A program made the position numbers and the translations under genes. DNA of 64,000 nucleotides from Streptomyces hayashii (GTDB lineage: Bacteria; Actinomycetota; Actinomycetes; Streptomycetales; Streptomycetaceae): positions 115,565 to 179,564 of the forward strand of contig NZ_JAHHIU010000080.1 of assembly GCF_024539815.1 (NCBI RefSeq), in the 5' to 3' direction. The notes under the pieces are model-generated. The model did not search any database. It worked only from the letters and a program-made list of their open reading frames with translations, and was not told the origin of the DNA. Shown here in pieces: positions 8,890-17,700 of this stretch. Numbering within the stretch: the stretch's first letter is position 1; every line of letters starts with the position of its first letter.

Positions 8890-9327
8890 GGGACCGCACC
8901 TCCTCGTCGCCCCTGGCAGGAAGGTGACAACCGGGAACGAGCGGCGGCTGGGGCCGACCTGACGGCGTCCTCGGGCCGTCCGGTGCACCCCTCACGTCCA
9001 GCCTTGGGCGGTTCAGCCCCGCTGGGCAAGCGGTAGCCGGGGCCGCCAAACCGAGCACGACGAAGCTGCCGTAGTTCACGGTGCGGTGGGTCGCTCGGTC
9101 CGAAGGGCCCCGTCCGCTCAGGCGATGTGGACCCGTCTGCCCCTGCGGACGGGGGCCGTCAGGGGCAGGCTGGAAGGACGAGGTCACTCCGTTCGAAGGC
9201 GGCCGCCGTGGCGTCCCGCCATCAACGACGCCCATGGTTACCACGGGCAGCGGGTGTCCGCGTGTGCGGGCCCCGGTCGCTGTTGTGCCCCGCGACCAGC
9301 ACCCGGAAGGTGCAGGAAGGGATCGTC
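8890..9327. other. 438-bp divergent intergenic region without a gene
   Basis: Neither strand shows a convincing coding region here; open frames lack homology and ribosome-binding sites. It should contain the promoters of the Rv1733c-like gene and the alcohol dehydrogenase gene. The only structured element noticed is the DevR-box-like sequence at 9097-9111. Confidence 0.5.
9097..9111. promoter_or_regulatory. Candidate DevR/OsdR-type box
   Basis: GGTCCGAAGGGCCCC has imperfect dyad symmetry (GGTCC and GGCCC arms around GAAG) and resembles the GGNCC-type boxes reported upstream of DevR-regulated actinobacterial stress genes. It lies midway between the two divergent starts, about 210 bp from each. 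This is pattern resemblance only; GC-rich DNA produces such strings often. Confidence 0.28.
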
Positions 9328-10398
9328 ATGAAAGCACTCGTGTTCCACGGCTCCGGCGAGTCCGCCTGGGAGGAGACCGAGGATCCCGGCCTCCAGGAGG
9401 CCACCGACGCGATCGTCCGGGTCGACGCCGTGACCATCTGCGGGACCGACTTGCACATCCTCAAGGGCGATGTGCCGGAGGTACGTCCCGGCACGGTGCT
9501 CGGGCATGAAGCCGTCGGCGAGATTGTCGAGGTGGGCAGTGACGTGCGCAGTGTCCGCCCCGGAGACCGCGTCCTGGTCTCGTGCATCACGGCGTGCGGC
9601 CGCTGCCGTTTCTGCCGGGAGGGGGCATACGGACAGTGCCGCGGCGGCGGAGGCTGGATCCTCGGCCATCTGATCAACGGCACCCAGGCCGAGTACGTCC
9701 GCGTGCCGCACGCCGATCTGTCCGTGTACCCGCTTCCCGGTGCGGTGGACAGCAAGGACGCCGTCCTGCTGGCCGACATCTTCCCCACCGCCTACGAGGT
9801 GGGTGTGCAGAACGGACATGTACGGCCCGGAGACACCGTCGCCGTGGTCGGAGCGGGACCCATCGGGCTCGCCGCGATTGCCACCGCCCGGCTGTACACG
9901 CCCGAGAAGATCATTGCCGTGGACCTCGCGCCGTCCCGGCTGGAGGCCGCGAAGCGCCTAGGCGCCGATGCCGTGGCCGCCGCGGGCGAAGAAGCCGAGC
10001 AGCTGGTCGCCGACCTCACCGAAGGACTCGGAGCCGACGTGGTCATCGAAGCGGTCGGGGTGCCGGAAAGTTTCGAGACGTGCACGCGCATGGTGCGGCC
10101 CGGCGGGCATGTGGCCAACATCGGCGTGCACGGCAAGCCCGCGACACTGCACCTCGAAGACCTGTGGATCAAGAACGTGACGATCACCACCGGCCTGGTC
10201 GACACGCACTCCACTCCCATGCTGCTGCGCATGCTGGCCGCCGGCCGTCTGACCGCGGCGTCCATGGTCACCCACACTTTCCCGCTGGACCGTATGGAAG
10301 AGGCGTACGACGTCTTCTCACGGGCCGGCGACACCGGTGCGCTCAAGGTCGTTCTCGGCGGGGAGCAGCACGATGTCCTGACGATCCGGGCGTCATGA
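9328..10398 (+). CDS. Zinc-dependent alcohol dehydrogenase
   Basis: A 356-residue medium-chain dehydrogenase/reductase. The catalytic zinc site is visible (TICGTDLH near residue 37, GHEAVGEI near 60), as is the structural zinc cysteine set (C-x2-C-x2-C-x7-C in ACGRCRFCREGAYGQC) and the NAD(P) Rossmann motif VVGAGPIGLAAIATAR. It probably oxidises a short or medium alcohol, or reduces an aldehyde, with NAD(P). The ATG at 9328 follows a GGAAGG site; the frame is open 67 codons upstream without homology. Similar dehydrogenases sit in Streptomyces Usp islands and may re-oxidise NADH when respiration is limited, which is an inference. Confidence 0.92.
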   Translation: MKALVFHGSGESAWEETEDPGLQEATDAIVRVDAVTICGTDLHILKGDVPEVRPGTVLGHEAVGEIVEVGSDVRSVRPGDRVLVSCITACGRCRFCREGAYGQCRGGGGWILGHLINGTQAEYVRVPHADLSVYPLPGAVDSKDAVLLADIFPTAYEVGVQNGHVRPGDTVAVVGAGPIGLAAIATARLYTPEKIIAVDLAPSRLEAAKRLGADAVAAAGEEAEQLVADLTEGLGADVVIEAVGVPESFETCTRMVRPGGHVANIGVHGKPATLHLEDLWIKNVTITTGLVDTHSTPMLLRMLAAGRLTAASMVTHTFPLDRMEEAYDVFSRAGDTGALKVVLGGEQHDVLTIRAS

Positions 10399-10588
10399 CA
10401 GGAGGAAGTGAGGGCCGGCCGTGCGCTGAGGCGGCACTGCATTCTGCGGCTGTGCGACGGCCTGCGGGGGCCGGTCTGGCGGCGGAGCAGAGCGAGCACG
10501 AGGGCGCGGTCCGGCGGCGGTGGGCCGCCGGGCACGTGCACAGCGATAGCCGCCGACATCCTCCGCACAGCCCCTCCTGCGTTTTGGG

Positions 10589-10684
10589 GAGCTGGGCGAG
10601 GCCACCCGCATGGTCGCCGAGCGTCCTACTCCACGGGCACAGAGTTCGTCCTGGACGGCGGCACGACCACCGGCCCTGCGGCTG
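10589..10684 (+). pseudogene. C-terminal scrap of a short-chain dehydrogenase (SDR)
   Basis: Bases 10589-10618 read ELGEATRMVA and, in another forward frame, bases about 10622-10678 read SYSTGTEFVLDGGTTTGP, the hallmark SDR C-terminal strand (S-Y-x-T-G-x-E-x-x-x-D-G-G). In intact SDRs these are joined by about six residues of the FLASDE type; here that linker is deleted and the frame is shifted. The remaining 570-bp gap between the dehydrogenase and the third Usp gene (10399-10969) shows no other recognisable coding sequence, so the rest of the SDR gene is lost. Confidence 0.65.
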
Positions 10685-10969
10685 TTCTGCCGTCCGTCAG
10701 TCGACGACAACGCCGGGCACGCCGACCCGGCTGCGTGGGGCGGCGGGCGAGCCCGTCCGAGGAAACAATGCAACGGGACAGGCTGCATGCAGGACTTTCG
10801 CTGCGGACGCAGCTTGCCGGCCCTGGCTCTCGTGCGGCTGCGATGACAGCGTGAACGGCGCGCCCGTCCAAGCGTCACCGGACGGGGCATGGCCGAGGGC
10901 ATTACAGCGATGTCGTGCCCACTCGTTGCAGTGCGTTCCCCACGACGGCATGAGGCGGCAGGAGGAGCC

Positions 10970-11839
10970 ATGAAGAACACCGTTGTACGCAACGAGGTGA
11001 TTGTCGGGATCGACCCACGCGAGCAGTCCGTTCCGGCGCTCGCCTGGGCGGTCGACGAGGCTGTCCGCAGGCGATTGTCCCTCCGGCTGGTGCTGGCGGT
11101 ACCGCCCCTGCCCGGCGGGCAGCACATCGACACACCCTGGCGTCGCACAATGCTCAGGGCCCAGGGCGAAGACGCGCTTTCTGAGGCGGTCGCCACGGTG
11201 CGGGCACTGCACGCGAAAGTGCCTCTTACGACGGAACTGCTCGACGGCATGCCGTCGGCGGTGCTCTGCCAGAAGGCGGCGCAGGCCCAGATGATCGTCG
11301 TTGGTTCCCGTCGGCTCACTCGACCGGAGGAGTTCTTCAGCGCGGGCTCGGTGGCCGTGCCGGTCAGTGCCCAGGCGGACTGCCCGGTTGTTGTGGTCAG
11401 GGAGCCGGAGCATGCGGGTGAGCGGCATCCCCATCTCGTCGTGGGTGTCGACGGCAGCGAATCCTCCAGGGCCGCCGTGGAGTTCGCTGTAGAAGAGGCA
11501 GCGCTGCACGGCGCTGACCTGCGGGCCGTGTGGGTGTGGCGGCGGCCCGTCGTGTCCTTCGGCGACGAAGCGGCGGGGCTTGAAGAACGGCGCCGGATCC
11601 TGTCCGAGACCGTGGCGGGATGGGCGGACAAGTATCCGGATGTGCAGATCACCCATGAAGTCCTGCGCGGCCACCCGGTGGAGCAATTGGCACTCGCTTC
11701 GGTCAGCGCCTTGGTGGTCGTCGTCGGCAGGCAGGGGCGCGGGGGGTACTCCGGCATGAGGCTGGGGTCGGTGGTTCATGGCCTGCTGCACCGAGCGGAG
11801 TGCCCGATGATCACCGTGCCCGAGTCCCGGCACGGCTGA
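10970..11839 (+). CDS. Tandem universal stress protein (UspA family)
   Basis: A 289-residue two-domain Usp. Domain 1 (NEVIVGIDPREQSVPALAWA) ends with VVGSRRLTRPEEFFSAGS, an imperfect nucleotide motif, while domain 2 (HLVVGVDGSESSRAAVEFA) ends with a complete G-2x-G-9x-GS motif (GRQG-RGGYSGMRL-GS). The probable ATP site is therefore in domain 2, the reverse of the copy at 1.1 kb. The ATG at 10970 follows GGAGGAG closely. It lies 47 bp upstream of the broken P-type ATPase, suggesting they once formed a transcription unit. Confidence 0.9.
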   Translation: MKNTVVRNEVIVGIDPREQSVPALAWAVDEAVRRRLSLRLVLAVPPLPGGQHIDTPWRRTMLRAQGEDALSEAVATVRALHAKVPLTTELLDGMPSAVLCQKAAQAQMIVVGSRRLTRPEEFFSAGSVAVPVSAQADCPVVVVREPEHAGERHPHLVVGVDGSESSRAAVEFAVEEAALHGADLRAVWVWRRPVVSFGDEAAGLEERRRILSETVAGWADKYPDVQITHEVLRGHPVEQLALASVSALVVVVGRQGRGGYSGMRLGSVVHGLLHRAECPMITVPESRHG

Positions 11840-11886
11840 GCCGGAACTCGGACCGTCGAGTGAACCGGAACTGGACGGGAGAAGCC

Positions 11887-14525
11887 GTGTCACCTCACCG
11901 GACCGACACCGCTCCGGCGTAGGACGCGGGTGACACCGGGCTCAGCCATGAGGAGGCGGCGCGTCGCCTGACTCGGAACGGTCCCAACGAAGTGACCGCC
12001 GAACGCGCCGTTCCCCTGTTACGCACGCGTGGCGGCGCAGCTCCGCGATCCGCTGATCATGGTGCTGCTCGCGGCCATCGCCCTGACCCTGGCGATCGGC
12101 GACCACGCGAACTCCGTTGTGATCGCCCTCGTCATCGTGGCGAATACGACCGTGGGCGTGGTGCAGCAGATCAGAGCCGATCAGGCGGTCGGCGCTGTCG
12201 GCACCGAGCGTGCGTGTGCTCCGGGACGGCGCCGCGACGGAGGTGCCATCCTCGGCGGTGGTGCCGGGTGACGTCCTGTTGCTCGGCGAGGGCGACATCG
12301 TGCCTGCCGACGCTCGGCTCACGGACGCGTCGTCGTTTCTGATCGACGAGTCCGTGCTGACCGGCGAGTCCGTGCCCGTCGACAAGGCTGTGCCGTCCCG
12401 CGGGCCGGATTCCTCCGGGCAACAGGAATTGGATGCCTCTGAGCCCCAGAAGGACACCAGGGCATTGCGCCCCGGCACGATCGTGGTCCGCGGCAGAGGT
12501 GTGGCACTGGCGACGGCCACCGGGAAGGCCAGCGCGCTGGGAAGAATCGCCGAACTGCTGGACACGCGTCCCCAAACCACACCGCTGCAACACCGGCTGG
12601 CCGCACTGGGGCGGGTCCTCGCACTGGTCACGCTCGCCCTGTGTCTGCTGGTCTTCGCCCTGGGGCTCGTCCGGGGCACGGCCCCGGGGACGATGGCCGT
12701 GACGGCCATCAGTCTGGCTGTGGCCGCCGTACCCGAGTCGCTGCCCGCCGTGGTCACCCTGGCTCTGGCCCCCGGCGCACGGCGCATGGCCGTCCGGCAT
12801 GCGCTGGTGCGCCGCTTGCCGGCCGTGGAGACTTTGGGGTCGGTGAGCGTGCTGGCGACCGACAAGACCGGCACGCTCACCGAAGGCCGCATGGTGGTCG
12901 AGCGTGTGTGGACGCCTCAGGGTGAGGCGGACCTCACCGGCTCCGGATACGAACCGGTCGGTGGGGTGCGAGTCGACGGGCAACCGGCCGGCGGCCGCGA
13001 GCTCGCGGCCGTACGGGAACTGCTCACCGCTGCCGCCCTGTGCAACGACGCCGAGCTGCGGCCGCCGCATGGTGCGGAGAGCGGCTCGGCGGCACTCGGG
13101 GACGCCATGGAGGCTGTGCTCCTCACGGCCGCGGTCAAAGCCGGTTGCGAGGACCGCCGCACACTGCACCGGAGGTACCCGAGGACGGACGAGGAGCCCT
13201 TCGACAGCCCCCGCAAAAGGATGACCACGCTGCATCGCGCCCCGGACAGCGCCGTGTTCGTGTGCCTGAAAGGTGCCGCGGAATCAGTACTCGACCACGC
13301 CGTGCTGGACGAGCCGGAGCCGCTCGTCGAAGTCGCCCGGCGGAACGCCGCACAGCTGGCCGCCGAGGGTTTCCGCGTCCTAGCTGTGGCGTCAGGTCTG
13401 CGAGACGGCACGCCCGGCCGGGCACGGGACGCCGAGACGGGCCTACGGCTACTGGGCCTTGCAGCGCTCAGCGACCCGCCCAAGGAAGCCGCTGCCAGGA
13501 CCCTCGCCGACTGCAGAGCCGCCGGCATCACCGCCGTACTGATCACAGGTGATCACCCCGCGACCGCGGAGGCGATCGCCGACCGGGTGGGGCTGCTCGA
13601 TTCCGGTACGGCGCACGGCCGGGTGGTCACCGGCCAGGCACTGGCAGCCGATGACGTGCCGGATCCCACGGAGGTACGGATCTTCGCACGCACGGACCCC
13701 AAGCAGAAACTCGACATCGTCGAGGCGTGGCGGGCGCACGGGCATGTCACGGCGATGACGGGCGACGGCGTCAACGACGGCCCGGCCCTGCGGCACGCGG
13801 ACATCGGCGTCGCGATGGGGCGCCGGGGGACCGAAGTGGCCCGGCAGGCCGCAGATCTCGTCCTGACGGACGACGAGCTGTCGACCGTGGTGGCCGCGGT
13901 CGAAGAGGGCCGACGCGTCTACGACAACATCCGCCGCTTCCTGCTGTACGCGCTGGCCGGCGGCACCGCGGAGATCCTGGTGATGCTGCTCGGCCCGCTG
14001 CTCGGCCTGTCTCTTCCTCTGCGCGCCGGACAGATCCTCTGGATCAACCTCCTGACGCATGGCCTGACCGGCGTCGCCATGGGCGCCGAGCCCGTGTCAC
14101 CGGGAGCCATGCGCAGACCGCCACGTCCCCCTGGCCAGCATGTGCTGGGTGACGGACTGTGGCAGCGGATGCTGTTCCTCGCGGCGGTGGTGACTGCGGG
14201 GTCCCTCACAGCGGGGCTCGCGGCACGCGCCATGGACCTGCCCTGGCAGAGCGTGCTGTTCCTGTCCCTGCTCGCGGCACAGCTCGGAGTCGTGCTCGGC
14301 CTGCGGGACCGCCTACTGACCCGGGAAAACCTGTTCCTGCCGGCGGCGGTCGCCGTCTCGGCCGGGCTCGCGGCCGCTGCCCTGTATGTGCCCTTCCTCC
14401 GCGCGGTGCTCAGTACGGTCACCCTCGACTGGACAGAGATCGCCCTGGCGGCCGCAGCAGGCGGACTCGGCAATCTTGCCGCGCGTGTAGGCGGGCACGG
14501 GCAAAGGCGGTGGTCGTCGACGTGA
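11887..14525 (+). pseudogene. P-type cation ATPase broken by a stop codon and two frameshifts
   Basis: This would encode a P2-type cation-transporting ATPase of about 880 residues. The N-terminus reads from a GTG at 11887, meets an in-frame TAG after 11 codons, then continues GLSHEEAARRLTRNGPNEVT. Near 12027 it shifts to a second frame (VAAQLRDPLIMVLLAAIALT) and near 12190 to a third (ALSAPSVRVLRDGAATEV). From there 771 codons are intact, with TGES, PESLP, DKTGTLT, MTGDGVNDGPAL and the C-terminal membrane helices. The catalytic core is preserved but the cytoplasmic actuator N-part and first helices are out of frame. It may be a true pseudogene or may partly reflect assembly indels; the extra stop favours the former. 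Confidence 0.85.
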
Positions 14526-14559
14526 GGGCGACTTGCCGTGAGGCGCCCCGAGCCAGCGG

Positions 14560-14790
14560 TGAGGGGATTGACGCCGACCGGATCCATGAGGTCGGCAGGT
14601 CAGCGTGCCGGACTCGCTCGGGACGGTTGGGGCGCCGACGGATGCGCGGCCGGTGGGCGCCGGGACCGGCACGTTCATGCCGGCCATGCCCACCCTGCTC
14701 CAGCTGGAAGTGGGGGCTGTGGTGGCGTCGTGGGCGAGGATCGCAGTGCCATTTCCCATGGGAGTCGGTTCCTGTCGCCCTCAGCGTACG
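14560..14790 (-). pseudogene. Possible remnant of an MmsA-type aldehyde dehydrogenase
   Basis: On the minus strand from 14759 one frame reads GNGTAILAHDATTAP and, after a slip, FQLEQ in another frame, then GMAGMNVPVPAPTG. Methylmalonate-semialdehyde dehydrogenases carry GNGTAIFTRDG, FQLE and GMVGVNVPIPVP in the same order near the C-terminus. No complete gene is present and further similarity is lost by about 14600, so this is at best a degraded fragment. It occupies the 338-bp gap between the broken ATPase and the OLD-like gene, where nothing else is recognisable. Confidence 0.42.
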
Positions 14791-14863
14791 AGCGGAGCAG
14801 TCCGCCTTGTAGCGATTGACTCCGGTTCGGGGTGCGGTTCCTGAAGCGGCGCCACGGTATTCG

Positions 14864-17227
14864 CTATGTCTCCTGGGCCTTGTTGACCTGCTGGTAGACC
14901 AACGTCTCCAGGTCGTCACGGAAAGCGTCGAAGTCGCCGATTGCCTCATTGGGGTCGTCATCGAGTTCGAAGCGGCGCCGCACCCGGCGGATTTCGCTCC
15001 TGAGGTCCTCTGCGTCTATGGAGTCATCCAGTACTGCGTCCACGTCTTCAAGGAGCAGCGTTGCGTCGGCGCGAGTCGCGCCGGCCGGGTGATCGAGGAG
15101 GAAGGACCGCTTCAGCCGCTTGATCTTGGCGCGCGTCTTCTCGCTGGTGATTTCCCGTGTGGCGCGTCGCTGTCTGCTGTTCAGTTCGCGGAAGAGCACA
15201 CGGAAGTTGGTGTCCAAAGTGCTGAGCGCGTCATCGAGGCCTCCGTCCTGCCGGACAGTGTCCATGATGCTTCGCGCCAGCCCAACCTTGTCGATGTGCA
15301 GGCCGGGCACCTTGGACTGGGCGGCCCTGGCGAGGGCCTCATGCGTGCCGTTGGAGGCGGAGAAGTCCACATCGTTGACGTCTATGGCCTGTACGCGCTG
15401 GGCTTCGTCGGGCTCCAGGAAGTCATCTGCGTAGCGCTTGACCGCGGCGACGCAGATCTCCAGGGGGACGAGGTCTTCGATGGCGAGCACACCGCCGGGT
15501 GTTGTGCTGGTGAGCTTGTCTGCGGGAAGGTCACCCAATTGTAGGATCAGAGCGGGATCGATGAGTTTCTTGCCCTGAGGCCCGCGGTGGAGATCTTTAC
15601 GTGCCTTGTCGCCCGCCTCGTCACTGTCGAGGAGGACGATGACAGCGGGCCGGTCAGCATCGCGTCCCCGGGCGAGGTAGACCATGTACGGAATGTGCGA
15701 CGCCGAGCCTGCGGGAACGAGGGTCAGGCAGTTCAGGTCGATGTTGTCCAGAGTTGGTGCCTTGTGCTGCCGCAGCCGTGCGGACATGCCGGCGAGCAGG
15801 ATCTGGTCGGACATGCCCTCGAGCATCAGGTTGCAGTTGCTGATGAAAGTCGTCTCACCGACGAAGCCGCCAAACGCTGAGCGCAGCGGCTCGTAGTGGT
15901 TGCGGGCTGCGTTGCGCACGACGCGGGTTCCCTCATCCCCCTCCCCCTTCTCCAGTACCCGGATGCGTTCTCCGTGGTTTTTGTCGATGAGGAACGGCGA
16001 GTGCGTGACGTTGACGACTTGGCAGGGCGCACGCCCTGGCGCCTGAGGGTGGGCGAAGTCCTCGAAGATGCGTAGCAGGTCCTGCTGGCCAGTGCTGGAC
16101 AGATAGGCATCCGGTTCGTCCATCAGCAGGATCTCCGGTCTGCCCGAGCGCGGTGGCTCGTGGGAGAGATACTGCACGAAGTAGCTGAGGAAGTATTTGA
16201 GACCGCCGCTGCGTTCATCGGCGGAGTATTCTGTTCCGGTCCGGTCCCGGATCGTGAAGACAAGATCCTGGTCCCGCAAGGTCAGCAGCAGTTCGAACTG
16301 ATGGTCTTGCGACCACCACCTGGGAAAGTTCAGAGACGCCGCGAGCTGTTGGTTCATCTGCTCGACGATGCCGTTTGCGTAGCCGTCCTTGCTGTCTTTG
16401 GCAGCGTCGAGCAATTCCTCGAACGCGCTCCTGTCGATGCCCGCGACCTTCACTAGAAGATCCTCGGCCAGGCGGAACTGGTCTGCATACCGGTTGCTGC
16501 CCGTGCTAGCGGATGCGAACGCGGAGACGACGTTCGGTGCGGCCGCGCTGATCTGCTCAGGAGTGCTGAACCATGAGGAAGCGTTCTCCATCAGCATGTT
16601 GATGAACGGCTGGCGTTGTCTGCGGGGGCTGGTGTGCAGTGAGGTAGTCCCGCCGCCGACCAGGTACTTCAAGGGAACGCTGTCTGGGAGAGCGACCGTG
16701 GCGTCGATCTCGAACCAGCTTGGCAGCAAGTCGGCGAGAGCTGTCCTTTCCTTAAGGGCGTGCGGGGCCCACTCCTCGCCCTGACGCAGGTAGATGACGG
16801 GGTCCTTGCCGCCGATGCGGAACAACAGGAAGCTGTCGAACCCGTCGTCAGGAACCCTTCCCTTGCATGCCTTGAGTAGCGCTTGACGATCACTGGCTGA
16901 GAGGTTCTTGAACTCCAGCCCGAAGTCTGGGTACGCCATCGCCTTGTCCACGGCGAAAAACTGCGAGTACCGGCAGAAGTCGCCCCGTTCGATGCCGTCT
17001 CCGCTCAGCGCGTGCTTGATGGCCGACAGTAGCTGGCTCTTGCCGGATTCGTTGGCACCCACGACGGTCGTCACGCTTGCCTCGAGTGGCACCTTCACGA
17101 ACGGGTACTGCAGTTCGCTGGATTCCAGTAGATCCCAGGGGTCCGGGCTGAAGGATTTGTGTGCCTTGCGGAGGTAGTCGAAATTGAATGAGCGGAAAAA
17201 GCGGATGTAGACGGCCGCAATGAACAT
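14864..17227 (-). CDS. OLD-family ATPase with TOPRIM nuclease domain
   Basis: A 787-residue protein with an N-terminal ABC-type ATPase: Walker A at 57-64 (GANESGKS), a signature-like ERSGGLKYF at 338-346, Walker B at 366-373 (ILLMDEPD) and a switch histidine near 409 (THSP). A TOPRIM domain follows, with the acidic residue in MLEGMSD (about 470) and the DSDEAG motif at 534-539. This is the architecture of OLD nucleases, many of which act in phage defence. No UvrD-like helicase partner adjoins it, so it resembles stand-alone class 1 OLD rather than Gabija. The ATG at 17227 has GAGGA upstream; an ATG 42 bp upstream is possible. It is less GC-rich than the flanking chromosome and sits beside a Tn7-like operon, so it may be cargo or part of the same acquired block. 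Confidence 0.87.
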   Translation of the reverse strand: MFIAAVYIRFFRSFNFDYLRKAHKSFSPDPWDLLESSELQYPFVKVPLEASVTTVVGANESGKSQLLSAIKHALSGDGIERGDFCRYSQFFAVDKAMAYPDFGLEFKNLSASDRQALLKACKGRVPDDGFDSFLLFRIGGKDPVIYLRQGEEWAPHALKERTALADLLPSWFEIDATVALPDSVPLKYLVGGGTTSLHTSPRRQRQPFINMLMENASSWFSTPEQISAAAPNVVSAFASASTGSNRYADQFRLAEDLLVKVAGIDRSAFEELLDAAKDSKDGYANGIVEQMNQQLAASLNFPRWWSQDHQFELLLTLRDQDLVFTIRDRTGTEYSADERSGGLKYFLSYFVQYLSHEPPRSGRPEILLMDEPDAYLSSTGQQDLLRIFEDFAHPQAPGRAPCQVVNVTHSPFLIDKNHGERIRVLEKGEGDEGTRVVRNAARNHYEPLRSAFGGFVGETTFISNCNLMLEGMSDQILLAGMSARLRQHKAPTLDNIDLNCLTLVPAGSASHIPYMVYLARGRDADRPAVIVLLDSDEAGDKARKDLHRGPQGKKLIDPALILQLGDLPADKLTSTTPGGVLAIEDLVPLEICVAAVKRYADDFLEPDEAQRVQAIDVNDVDFSASNGTHEALARAAQSKVPGLHIDKVGLARSIMDTVRQDGGLDDALSTLDTNFRVLFRELNSRQRRATREITSEKTRAKIKRLKRSFLLDHPAGATRADATLLLEDVDAVLDDSIDAEDLRSEIRRVRRRFELDDDPNEAIGDFDAFRDDLETLVYQQVNKAQET

Positions 17228-17339
17228 CGGTGTCCTCACTCCGGGCGCAGTGGCACAAGGTGCGGTCATGCTACCTACGGGGTGTGACAGCCTGGGCCCC
17301 GCGGACATCAAGCCGCCGTCGGCCGCCCGAGCGTGCTGA

Positions 17340-17520
17340 TGCCGACACGTCTGGCAGGCCCTGCGCAGCATCGTGCAGACCGCGGCCATGCTGGTAGATG
17401 CGGAGTACACGGCGCTCGGCGTGATCAGTCCCGAGGGTAAGCGCCTTCCGCACTGCCGGCCTGTCCGAGAAGCAGATCGCCCGGATCGGCCCGCATCCGG
17501 AGGGCCACGGCATCCCCCTT
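17340..17520 (+). pseudogene. Remnant of a DevS-like GAF sensor kinase
   Basis: Bases 17361 onward read LRSIVQTAAMLVDAEYTALG followed by VI, matching the first GAF domain of DevS/DosS-type histidine kinases (typically LRRIVETA-x-LVDARYGALGVI). After a slip near 17445 the next frame gives AGLSEKQIARIGPHPEGHGI, again the expected GAF continuation (VGLSEEEIARI-x-PEGRGLL). Nothing resembling the second GAF or kinase domains follows. The fragment lies between the OLD-like gene and the transposition operon. Given the dormancy-type genes upstream it may be the remains of an island-linked oxygen or redox sensor. Confidence 0.68.
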
Positions 17521-17643
17521 GAGCAGTCTTCCGTGGCTGGCGACGAACCCGGTGTCGGATGCGCCACGCGGCCCCAGAGTGCGAAGGGTCTGGTGACCAT
17601 GGATTGCCAGCGCTGAACCGTGCGGTGGTGACCGAGGGAATGG

Positions 17644-17661
17644 TGTCGACAACCGGAAGCG
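17644..17661 (+). repeat. Candidate left transposon end repeat
   Basis: TGTCGACAACCGGAAGCG lies 40 bp beyond the stop of the second tniQ gene. A related string, GTCGAGAAACTGGACG, follows closer to the gene (17684-17699), as expected if TnsB binds repeated sites. The assignment rests on visual similarity only. Confidence 0.27.
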
Positions 17662-17700
17662 CCCCGGACGATTAGCTTCGCAGCGTCGAGAAACTGGACG

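Noticed and set aside
7260..9036. Long plus-strand frames over the DUF4389 and Rv1733c-like genes
   Set aside because: They are antisense shadows typical of GC-rich DNA, with no domain signal.
10408..10854. 148-residue frame in the gap before the third Usp gene
   Set aside because: Only an 18-residue SDR-like piece is meaningful; the rest is random, so it was called a remnant.
14808..14830. TGTAGCGATTGACTCCGG left of the OLD-like gene as an outer transposon end
   Set aside because: No matching inverted copy was found in 26.1-26.7 kb.
14864..17227. Gabija-type GajA/GajB system
   Set aside because: The nuclease has the right domains, but no UvrD-like helicase gene adjoins; the flanks are gene fragments.
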